A stretch of DNA of 64,000 nt from G965220075 sp965220075 (GTDB lineage Bacteria > Chloroflexota > UBA11872). How positions within the stretch are numbered: position 1 is the first letter of the stretch; each line of letters opens with the position of its first letter. The DNA is taken from contig OZ244806.1 in assembly GCA_965220075.1 (NCBI GenBank), positions 1,612,001-1,676,000 of the forward strand, given 5' to 3'. Positions 32,796-39,917 of this stretch are shown here, piece after piece. The notes under the pieces were generated by a model. It was not told the DNA's origin. It was given only the letters and a program-made list of their open reading frames with translations, and searched no databases. The translations under genes were made by a program, and so were the position numbers.

Positions 32796-35025
32796 TGGTC
32801 ACCCTTGCTATTGGTTCCGCGCCGTCATTGCGCGGCGAATCGATCACTTCAAAAGTCGGCAAGCGCTCGAACCCGCCGGTTCCGCGCACTCTGGCCCGGG
32901 TTGCGGCCCAGGCGAGCGCGCCGGACCCCGACACAATCTGCGCCTGCACGATAGGTAGCACGTTGGCGCCCCGCTGTTCGACCCAACGGCCGCCAAACTC
33001 GTGGCCCTGCCCGACCGGTACGCCCACCACGTCAGGCGGCGTTACGGGAGATTCATAGACGCGGCCCTCTATCGAACCGGCGGGCGTCTCGATCTTCACT
33101 ACGTCGCCCCGCTTCACGCCCAGATCGGCCGCGGTTCGCGGGTTGAGCTCCACCCACGTGATCCAGGTCACGGTGGTCAAGGGGTCGGGCGTGGCTTGCA
33201 GCCAGGGATTGACTGCTTCGTCGCCCGTGCCCAGCGCCACTGTCTCGAAGGGAACGAGATGCAGTGGAAACTCGAGCGAGTCGCCCGCGTAGGCGGGTTC
33301 GTTCAGTAGACCTACGTGCCAATCCGGTTCGCTCAACGTCTCACGGGGCGCCTGTCGGTCCCATTTCCCCCCGTTGCGCAGCAGCTCTATCCACGCTCTT
33401 GCAAAGTCCTGGCCCTGCTCGGCGAATACGCTCTCGGCCGTGGAGCGCACGGCCTCGCGCATGGTTTCCCAGGGCGGCGCCGTCTCCGGTTTCACTTCGT
33501 GCCACGCCGTCAGCAGCACGTCGCCGAAGCTGCGGCTCTTGGTCCACGGGGTCACAACCGGCTGTTGATGGCCCACGACCTGCGACCCCGCGCCGGGCTC
33601 GGCCGCGAAGTCGCCCCATTCTTCGAACGTATGCGCGGCCGGAAGCACCAGGTCGGCATGCGCGAGCGTCTCGTTCATGAACACGCCCGTGCCCACTATG
33701 AACGGGACCTTGCCCAGCGCTTCGCTGAATTTGATCGACGCGGGCAGGCCGTAGACCGGATTGGCTTCGTGAACGAACACCATGTCGGGCGTATCGCCGT
33801 CCCGCAGGCTGGCCGCCAGGCCCGCCCACTCGCGAAACGGCGAGGCTGGCTGCGGCGCCGGGATCTCGGCCGGCGCCGGCGGGTTGGGCAGCACCCCGCC
33901 CGGCACTCCCACGCTGCCTACCATTCGGTTGAGCAGGAAGACCGCCGCGCCGATGTCCAGCCCGTTGGTGTGAGCGAGCGCCGGTCCGCCGGCTAACGCG
34001 ATGCCCGGCTGATGCGCGGCGAAATCCCGCGCGACCAGCTGAATCGTTTCTGCTTCGATGCCCGTGCGCTGGCTCACCCGGTCGGGCGCGTACTCGTTGA
34101 GCGCGGCCAGGCCGCCCACTTCGTTGACTACGTCGTACCAGCGATCGTCCCCGGTCAGCCCCTCCGCCGCGATCACCTGGGCGATGCTGAGCGCCAGCAC
34201 GCCCTCCTGGCCGGGCTTCACGGGCACCCAGCGATCCGCGCTGGCGCCGGTCAGCGACATGCGCGGTTCGACCTGAATCAGCAGGCCGCGCTCACGCCCG
34301 GCGCCCTGCCGCATCTCGCCGTAGGCGACGCTGTACTGCGTGGGCGACACCCAGGTGCCCAGGAAGTCGGCGCCGAAAGAGAGCACCGAGCGCGCGTTGG
34401 CGATGTCGAAGTGTGGGATCCGGTCGGTTCCGAAGCTCAACCGCAGAGCTTCGCGCAGCGTCGTGTTCTCGAGCGGCTCGTAAACGAGCTGGCGGCCGCC
34501 GAACACGGCGGCGAAATCACTTGCCAGCCGGGCGCGCGTTCCCGCCAGTGGGGGCGTGAGCATCAGCAGGCTCGAGGCGCCTTCCAGTCTGGCTACCAGC
34601 GTATCCAGAGCCTCGTCCCAATCGATAGCCTCGTAGTCGCCGCCTCCGCGCACGCCGCGCCGCTTGAGCGGCGTTTGGAGCCGGTCGGGGTGATACAGCG
34701 ATTGCACGCCGGCCTGACCGCGCACGTCGAGCTTGCCCTGGTTGATCGGGAAAGCGGGGTTGCCCTCCACTTTCTTCGCGCGCCCGTCGATCACGCGCAC
34801 CACGGCGCTGTTCCACCCCACCGAGTGCGCGGCCGCCGTGGCGAACCACAGCTCCTGGCCGGGCAGCGATTGCTCGGGCGAGAGGACGAAGCTCTGCACC
34901 TGCGACTCACGGTCGGGCTTGGCGCAGGCCACGATGGTGGCGCCTCCGGCCAGCGCCGCCGCCCCGGTGAGAAAGCGGCGCCGGCTCAAACGGCTCGCGC
35001 GCGCCCCTTCGGCTATTTGTGGCAT
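32788..35025 (-). CDS. Alternative complex III molybdopterin-like subunit (ActB1)
   Basis: A 745-aa protein with a twin-arginine signal (LSRRRFLTGAAALAGGATIVAC), where the Cys could also be a lipidation site. It has the fold of the DMSO reductase superfamily, but the region that normally carries the N-terminal Fe-S cysteines (QELWFATAAAHSVGWNSAVV) has none, as expected for ActB1, which lacks the cofactor. It pairs with the Fe-S gene downstream and probably sits on the periplasmic face. It overlaps actA by 13 nt. Confidence 0.9.
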   Translation of the reverse strand: MPQIAEGARASRLSRRRFLTGAAALAGGATIVACAKPDRESQVQSFVLSPEQSLPGQELWFATAAAHSVGWNSAVVRVIDGRAKKVEGNPAFPINQGKLDVRGQAGVQSLYHPDRLQTPLKRRGVRGGGDYEAIDWDEALDTLVARLEGASSLLMLTPPLAGTRARLASDFAAVFGGRQLVYEPLENTTLREALRLSFGTDRIPHFDIANARSVLSFGADFLGTWVSPTQYSVAYGEMRQGAGRERGLLIQVEPRMSLTGASADRWVPVKPGQEGVLALSIAQVIAAEGLTGDDRWYDVVNEVGGLAALNEYAPDRVSQRTGIEAETIQLVARDFAAHQPGIALAGGPALAHTNGLDIGAAVFLLNRMVGSVGVPGGVLPNPPAPAEIPAPQPASPFREWAGLAASLRDGDTPDMVFVHEANPVYGLPASIKFSEALGKVPFIVGTGVFMNETLAHADLVLPAAHTFEEWGDFAAEPGAGSQVVGHQQPVVTPWTKSRSFGDVLLTAWHEVKPETAPPWETMREAVRSTAESVFAEQGQDFARAWIELLRNGGKWDRQAPRETLSEPDWHVGLLNEPAYAGDSLEFPLHLVPFETVALGTGDEAVNPWLQATPDPLTTVTWITWVELNPRTAADLGVKRGDVVKIETPAGSIEGRVYESPVTPPDVVGVPVGQGHEFGGRWVEQRGANVLPIVQAQIVSGSGALAWAATRARVRGTGGFERLPTFEVIDSPRNDGAEPIARVTSE

Positions 35026-35573
35026 GTGGCGCAGTCCAGCGAGCCGCCACTCTCACGATGGCAGTTCATGCAGTCACCCATGTTGAGCGATCGTACTTGG
35101 CGCACTTCCGTCATTTCGGCCACCTGACCGTGGCAGGTCTCGCACGCCACGCCGGCGCTGATGTGCGGCTCGTGGACGAAGCGCACGTGGTCCGGCAGCC
35201 GGTGCACGCGCCGCCACTCGATCGGCGTGTCGGTTTCCCAGGCCGCGCGCAGCAGCTGCACGCCGGGCCGGTCGGTGGCGATGACTCCGTGGCAGAACAT
35301 GCACTGCTGCACCGAGGGGATGGTGGCGGCCGCCTGCGTCTCCACTCCCCGGTGGCAGAACTCGCAGGCGATGCCGGCCTTCCCGGCGTGGATGGTGTGG
35401 TCGAATGGGATCGGCTGCTCGGCCGGAGGATTGACGGTGCCCCCCATCGCGCCCAGCACGATCAGGGCTACCAGCGCGGAGACCGCGCCGCCTCCCAGCA
35501 TGGACAAACCCGCCACGGCGACGATCGCCTGCTTGAGAGTCACCCGGGGTAGGAAGGCCAGCACGAATCGCAT
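35013..35573 (-). CDS. actA: Alternative complex III pentaheme cytochrome c (ActA)
   Basis: A 186-aa multiheme cytochrome. One N-terminal membrane helix (AIVAVAGLSMLGGGAVSALVALIVL) is followed by five heme sites: CEFCH, CMFCH, CETCH, CMNCH and CATCH. His residues spaced between them (FDHTIHAGKAG, VHEPHISAG) supply distal ligands. Five hemes and the N-terminal anchor match ActA. It is a direct client of the Ccm machinery encoded downstream on the same strand. Confidence 0.93.
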   Translation of the reverse strand: MRFVLAFLPRVTLKQAIVAVAGLSMLGGGAVSALVALIVLGAMGGTVNPPAEQPIPFDHTIHAGKAGIACEFCHRGVETQAAATIPSVQQCMFCHGVIATDRPGVQLLRAAWETDTPIEWRRVHRLPDHVRFVHEPHISAGVACETCHGQVAEMTEVRQVRSLNMGDCMNCHRESGGSLDCATCHK

Positions 35574-35576
35574 CGG

Positions 35577-35873
35577 TTAGATCGCGAGTCTCCCGTAGAG
35601 ATCGGGCAGAAGCTCCAGCGCCAGCAGCACCGCCTTGATAAATATCGTCACTATCCCGACCAGGCCCAGCGCCATCACGGTGTACAGAGGCGCACGCAGG
35701 CGGCGGGCTGTCGACGCGGACAAATCGGCCGTGTAGGCCAGCGAAGGGATCATCGCGTGCGCCAGCATGTAGGTCACCCCCGTCATTACCAGCGCCGCCG
35801 CCAGGAACCAAACGTGGGCCACGATTTCCGAAAGGGCGGCCCACTGTTCGGGGGACGGTTCTCTCAACTCCAT
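35577..35873 (-). CDS. Small membrane protein preceding actA
   Basis: A 98-aa protein with two hydrophobic helices (VAHVWFLAAALVMTGVTYMLAHAM and PLYTVMALGLVGIVTIFIKAVLLAL). A conserved-looking His lies in each helix region. I do not recognise a family. It is 3 nt upstream of actA and therefore the first gene of the complex III operon; a small complex subunit or assembly factor is likely by context. Confidence 0.6.
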   Translation of the reverse strand: MELREPSPEQWAALSEIVAHVWFLAAALVMTGVTYMLAHAMIPSLAYTADLSASTARRLRAPLYTVMALGLVGIVTIFIKAVLLALELLPDLYGRLAI

Positions 35874-36030
35874 CCGCGGATCCTTGACGTTACTCCGGTC
35901 CGAGCGCGCCAGCGCACAGAACGAACACCTCGGGCGCGCTCATACTCGCTCAGCGCCGCGGCAGACGGCCGCGAATAAACCAGCTCCAACAGCCTCGCAA
36001 TCCAGGCCCGGTCCCTCGCCCTGCGGCCGC

Positions 36031-36044
36031 GTGAAATGTTTCAC
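36031..36044. promoter_or_regulatory. Operator-like palindrome GTGAAA-TG-TTTCAC
   Basis: Perfect 6-bp arms around a TG centre in the divergent act/aldehyde dehydrogenase intergenic region. The AT-containing arms contrast with the GC-rich flanks. Size and symmetry suit a dimeric helix-turn-helix regulator. Confidence 0.4.
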
Positions 36045-36059
36045 AATTCACCTGTCAAC

Positions 36060-36073
36060 GCAAGCATGCTTGC
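36060..36073. promoter_or_regulatory. Perfect 14-bp palindrome GCAAGCATGCTTGC
   Basis: A fully self-complementary 14-mer, 15 bp after the end of the GTGAAA/TTTCAC site and about 135 bp upstream of the aldehyde dehydrogenase ATG. It may be a second regulator site controlling either or both divergent transcripts. Confidence 0.4.
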
Positions 36074-36207
36074 TCGCGCCATGCGGCCGCGGGCTCGTCG
36101 ACTCGTTAGCATGGGCGCGCGTGCTATGCGTGCACGCGGAGCGCGGGCGGGCTATGGTTCGCCCAATCTCGCCGTAAACGGCTCGCGATCCAAGGGAGTG
36201 ATCCGCC

Positions 36208-37620
36208 ATGCGGATGTATGTGGCCGGTGAATGGACGAACGGCAGCGACGCGATCGAAGTGATCAATCCCTTCGATGGCTCGGTTGTGGACACAGTCCCG
36301 CGCGGGACCGCTGACGACGTGGACCGCGCACTGGCCAGTGCGGAGCGCGGCGCGCAGGTGATGGCAGGCCTTACGGGCTATGAGCGCCATGAGCTGCTGC
36401 ACGCCGCCGGCGACCTGGTGCTCGAGAACACCGAGGAGCTGGCCGGCCTGGTCACGCGTGAGGAAGGCAAGATCATCTCGGAGGCTCGCACCGAGGTCAC
36501 TCGCGCGGCTGAGATCCTCTACCTCTCGGGCGAAGAAGCCAAACGTCTCGGAAGCGAAGTAGTCCCGCTCGAGGGCGGGCCCGGCGTCAAAGGCAAGTTC
36601 GGCTTCACGCTGCGTGTGCCGTGCGGCGTCGTGGCCGGCATCTCGCCCTTCAACTTTCCGTTGCACCTTGTCAGCCACAAGGTCGGCCCCGCGCTGGCGG
36701 CCGGAAACGCCGTGGTGGTCAAGCCGGCCACGGATACGCCGCTCTCGGCGCTGCGTCTGATCGAGCTGCTGCTCGAGGCCGGCGTGCCGGCCGAAGCGGT
36801 GCACTGCGTGACCGGCCCCGGCTCCGAGATTGGCGACGCGCTGGTGTCCGATCCCCGCGTTCGCAAGGTCACCTTCACCGGCAGCCGCGACATCGGTGAG
36901 CGCATCTGTCACAGGGCGGGCATCAAGAAAGTCACCATGGAGCTCGGGTCCAACTCGCCGGTGATCGTGATGCCGGACGCGGACATGGACAAGGTGGCAA
37001 CGGCCATACCGCAGACGGGCTACGCCAACGCGGGACAGGTTTGCATCTCCGCCCAGCGGATCATCGCGCCCGGGCCGGTGTACGGAGACCTGCTGGACGC
37101 GCTGGCCCCCGAGGTGGAAGCGATCAATACCGGCAACCCGCTCGACGAAGCGACCCGCATGGGTCCCATGATCCGCGAGTCCGATGCCGTCCGCGTTGAC
37201 GAGTGGATCTCCGAGGCGACCGCCAGCGGCGCACGCGTGCTGGTCGGCGGCGAGCGCTCCGGGCAAATGTTCGCGCCGACCCTGGTCGCCGACGTGAAGC
37301 CGGAGATGCGCATCTCCTGCGACGAGCTCTTCGGTCCCGCGATGGGCGTCACCAAGGTTGAGGACGTCGAAGAGGCGATAGCCCTCGCCAACGACACCAA
37401 CTACGGGCTCAGCGCGGCGATCTTCACTGAAAGCCTCGACACAGCCATGCGGTTCGCCCGCGAGGTGCACTCGGGCAACTTGCACATCAACTGGGGCTCG
37501 CAGTGGCGCACCGATCTGATGCCCTACGGCGGCGTGAAGGACAGCGGCCTGGGCAAGGAAGGTCCCAAGTACGCCGTGGAGGAGATGACCGAGCTCAAGC
37601 TGGTCGTCATGCATCTGTAG
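36208..37620 (+). CDS. NAD(P)-dependent aldehyde dehydrogenase
   Basis: A 470-aa aldehyde dehydrogenase superfamily enzyme. Motifs: ISPFNFPLHLVSHKVGPALAAGN (cofactor strand), VTFTGSRDIGERI (Rossmann), TMELGSNSPVIV with the general-base Glu, AGQVCISAQRI with the nucleophilic Cys near residue 278, and ELFGPAMGV toward the end. It resembles lactaldehyde, non-phosphorylating GAPDH and succinate semialdehyde subfamilies; the substrate is not readable. The ATG has AAGGGA 11 nt upstream. It is probably co-transcribed with the alcohol dehydrogenase 31 nt downstream. Confidence 0.9.
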   Translation: MRMYVAGEWTNGSDAIEVINPFDGSVVDTVPRGTADDVDRALASAERGAQVMAGLTGYERHELLHAAGDLVLENTEELAGLVTREEGKIISEARTEVTRAAEILYLSGEEAKRLGSEVVPLEGGPGVKGKFGFTLRVPCGVVAGISPFNFPLHLVSHKVGPALAAGNAVVVKPATDTPLSALRLIELLLEAGVPAEAVHCVTGPGSEIGDALVSDPRVRKVTFTGSRDIGERICHRAGIKKVTMELGSNSPVIVMPDADMDKVATAIPQTGYANAGQVCISAQRIIAPGPVYGDLLDALAPEVEAINTGNPLDEATRMGPMIRESDAVRVDEWISEATASGARVLVGGERSGQMFAPTLVADVKPEMRISCDELFGPAMGVTKVEDVEEAIALANDTNYGLSAAIFTESLDTAMRFAREVHSGNLHINWGSQWRTDLMPYGGVKDSGLGKEGPKYAVEEMTELKLVVMHL

Positions 37621-37651
37621 ACGCCCAGGCTGCGATTTTTCCGTGCCAGAG

Positions 37652-38692
37652 ATGCTCGCCGTACGCAAGACCATGCCGGTGCGCGGCGTCGAGCTTCAGC
37701 AGGTCGAGCGGCCGACTCCGGGGCCCGACGAGATATTGCTGCGCGTGCGCAGGGCCGGCATCTGCGGATCGGACAAGCATCTGTACCTGTGGGACGAGTG
37801 GGCCGCGCAGAATTGCCCCACCCCAATCACGCTCGGACACGAGATCCTGGGCGAGGTGCTGGAAGTCGGGGCGCAGGTGCGCCGGTTCCGCGGCGGCGAG
37901 ATCGTCGCGCTGGAGACCCACATCTTCGACGGCACCTGCCGGTCCTGCCGGACCGGCCACTCGCACGTGTGCGAGAACCGCAGGATTCTTGGAGTCGACG
38001 TAGTAGGCGGCTTCGCCGAGTACCTCGCCGTGCCCGAGCGCGTCGCCTGGCGCGTGCCGGCCGGAATGCCTCCCGAGCAGGCGGTTCTCTTCGAGCCGCT
38101 GGGCAATGCCGTGCACGCCGCCATGCGCTATGACCTGTCCGCGCAGCCGGTGGCGGTCTACGGATGCGGTCCCATGGGTCTCATGGCCACGGCCGTCGCC
38201 CGCTCGGTTGGGGCCTATCCCATTGTGGCTACCGATGTCTCGGCGTACCGCCGACGCCTGGCCGCCCAGCTCGGCGCGCACGCGACCGTGGACGCCTCCC
38301 GCGCGACCCTCGAGTCCGACGTGATCGACGCGCTCGGTTGCCGCCCCACTGTCAGCCTGGAGATGTCGGGCAATCCCCGCGCGCTTCGCCAGGCCCTGCG
38401 CGTTTCCTCCAACGCCGGCAAGATAGTTCTGCTGGGCATCCCGCCGGCGCCCGTGACTATCGACCTTGCCGAGGACTTCATGGTCAAGGGGCTGGAGGCT
38501 TACGGAGTCACCGGCCGCCTGATCTGGGACACCTGGTACCGCACTGAGAGCTTTCTGCTCCGCCACGGCGGCGAGCTGGCGCCGCTCTTCACCCACCACT
38601 TTCCGCTGGCCGACTTCGAGCACGCCATGCAGACCGTGCTCAGCGGCGAGTGCGGCAAGGTGCTGATCAGCATGGAGGACGCGCCGCGCTGA
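37652..38692 (+). CDS. Zinc-dependent alcohol dehydrogenase (threonine/sorbitol DH-like)
   Basis: A 346-aa medium-chain dehydrogenase. The catalytic-zinc region has ICGSDKHLY and LGHEILGEV; the Rossmann motif is YGCGPMGLMA. The structural-zinc lobe reads DGTCRSCRTGHSHVC, where the first of the usual four Cys is replaced by Asp. The start could be GTG at 37643 (three codons earlier); ATG at 37652 matches the family N-terminus MLAVRKT. The ADH plus ALDH pair suggests oxidation of a diol, sugar or amino alcohol. Confidence 0.85.
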   Translation: MLAVRKTMPVRGVELQQVERPTPGPDEILLRVRRAGICGSDKHLYLWDEWAAQNCPTPITLGHEILGEVLEVGAQVRRFRGGEIVALETHIFDGTCRSCRTGHSHVCENRRILGVDVVGGFAEYLAVPERVAWRVPAGMPPEQAVLFEPLGNAVHAAMRYDLSAQPVAVYGCGPMGLMATAVARSVGAYPIVATDVSAYRRRLAAQLGAHATVDASRATLESDVIDALGCRPTVSLEMSGNPRALRQALRVSSNAGKIVLLGIPPAPVTIDLAEDFMVKGLEAYGVTGRLIWDTWYRTESFLLRHGGELAPLFTHHFPLADFEHAMQTVLSGECGKVLISMEDAPR

Positions 38693-38972
38693 GGCCCCGC
38701 GGCACCGAGCATACGCCGTGCGGATCAACCGAAGGTCGGCAGCGCCACGCCCAGCGCCGCCACGAACACCCCGGCCGCGGGCGCGGTCTCTTGCTCTCTC
38801 TTTGTTCGGGAGACGGCCGGTGTGAGGGTGTCTTAGCCCCGCCGTGCCGCAATCCCGCGCGGCCATCAGAGGAACCCCTTGCCGTGCGCCCGGGTAGTGG
38901 TCAAGTTTGATGCCGACCCGCGTCGAGGTGAGAATCGGAGGAAGCCGAGGGCACGACAGCTAGGAGCAGGCC

Positions 38973-39533
38973 ATGGATGCGACTGAAGACGTGTCCTCGG
39001 GGAACTGGGACGAGCAGGATCCGGAATGCATGTGGCCCAGCATCGAAGATGCCTATGCGTTCGTCCTGGCCTCGTACGACTGGTCACTCAGACGATTCGA
39101 CGCGCTGGACGCCAGGCTGCGTCAGATCGGGATGGCGGCTGCGACCGTCACGCTGGGGGTACCGGTCGCGGCCGGAGCCGTGACCGGCGACGCAGGTCTG
39201 GAGCACTGGTGGCTCTATGCGATCGGCGCCCTCCTCGGCGCGGGTGTGGCCGTATCGGCCTTTGTCGCCCATACCCTCAAGCATCTCACGCTCGTCTCGC
39301 TGGGTGACCTGTGGGAGCAGAATCTGACCAAGCCGCGTTGGGAGTTCCGAAAGGACCAGATATTTTTCGCCGCGGAGCGCCAAAAGACAAACGACGCCAT
39401 CATCGAGAAACGCGGCAAACTTGCCGTTTGCCTAGCCGCAGCGTTCGGCGTGCAGGTTCTCGTCATGGCCGTGTGGCTCGGCCTGAACTTCGCGGGGCCA
39501 CCGGCACCGCTCGTGGTTAGTTGTCGCCCCTGA
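38973..39533 (+). CDS. Hypothetical three-helix membrane protein
   Basis: A 186-aa protein with an acidic soluble N-terminus (ATEDVSSGNWDEQDPE), a helical amphipathic stretch (LRRFDALDARLRQIGM), two membrane helices (AAATVTLGVPVAAGAVTG and LYAIGALLGAGVAVSAFVAH), a charged ~45-residue cytosolic segment and a third helix (LAVCLAAAFGVQVLVMAVWL). GGAG precedes the ATG. I do not recognise the family. It lies beside a restriction-modification-like locus and its layout, two helices plus a soluble module, recalls small membrane effectors of defence systems; this is only a hypothesis. Confidence 0.55.
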   Translation: MDATEDVSSGNWDEQDPECMWPSIEDAYAFVLASYDWSLRRFDALDARLRQIGMAAATVTLGVPVAAGAVTGDAGLEHWWLYAIGALLGAGVAVSAFVAHTLKHLTLVSLGDLWEQNLTKPRWEFRKDQIFFAAERQKTNDAIIEKRGKLAVCLAAAFGVQVLVMAVWLGLNFAGPPAPLVVSCRP

Positions 39534-39660
39534 TGTTCTGGCCCTTGTCCTGGCGCCGAGGGCGGGGTGGTTGCGGTGCCGGTTTACCGCCCTTGGTCGC
39601 CTCACCTTCGTCGCGCCTACGTGGCGGTGGCGGTGGGTTGTTGTCCTTGTCGGCTGACAT
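39517..39660 (-). CDS. Small Pro/Arg-rich ORF, 47 aa
   Basis: A minus-strand ORF with a strong ribosome binding site (AAGGAG, 5 nt before the ATG at 39660). It encodes MSADKDNNPPPPPRRRDEGE, a basic Pro/Gly middle and a tail ending GQNIRGDN. Composition is disordered and charged. It converges on the membrane-protein gene, overlapping its 3' end by 17 nt, and diverges from the coupled ORF and DNA methylase gene. No family is recognised. The Shine-Dalgarno sequence is the main evidence; low-complexity coding could be chance. Confidence 0.4.
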   Translation of the reverse strand: MSADKDNNPPPPPRRRDEGEATKGGKPAPQPPRPRRQDKGQNIRGDN

Positions 39661-39704
39661 GTGTGCTCCTTGTCGCACGGTCTCAAGTCTAGGCTATTTC
39701 TGGC

Positions 39705-39917
39705 GTGGGAACGCAGCCGACAGTGTTGATCGAGGTGGGTGCTCGTGCGCCCGTGATACGCTCCCGCTACCACGAGGCCCGTAAGCGTCGCGAGATGTTT
39801 TGCGTGGTTCCCAGCGGCCCCAGTGCGGCTGGTGGGGTTAGGCCTCGTGGTACAGGAACCGTGCCCCAGCGGGCGGCTGAGGCTACGCTACGCCTTCTAG
39901 CCAGCGGCAAGGTCTAA
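39705..39917 (+). CDS. Small ORF coupled to DNA methylase gene
   Basis: A 70-aa ORF starting GTG (MGTQPTVLIEVGARAPVIRS), rich in Arg and Gly, ending LLASGKV. Its TAA overlaps the methylase ATG as TAATG, a typical re-initiation junction. I recognise no domain. The overlap is the best reason to believe it is translated; it could be a controller or accessory peptide of the system. Confidence 0.4.
   Translation: MGTQPTVLIEVGARAPVIRSRYHEARKRREMFCVVPSGPSAAGGVRPRGTGTVPQRAAEATLRLLASGKV

Larger units (their letters stand above)
35874..36207. other. Divergent intergenic region act operon / aldehyde dehydrogenase
   Basis: A 334-bp region that must hold the promoter of the 16 kb act-ccm block and that of the aldehyde dehydrogenase. 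It contains two separate 14-bp palindromes (36031-36044 and 36060-36073) centred 29 bp apart. No gene is visible. Confidence 0.5.

Noticed and set aside
36124..37674. 516-aa minus-strand ORF over the aldehyde dehydrogenase
   Set aside because: Shadow of a gene with catalytic Glu and Cys motifs and a good ribosome binding site.
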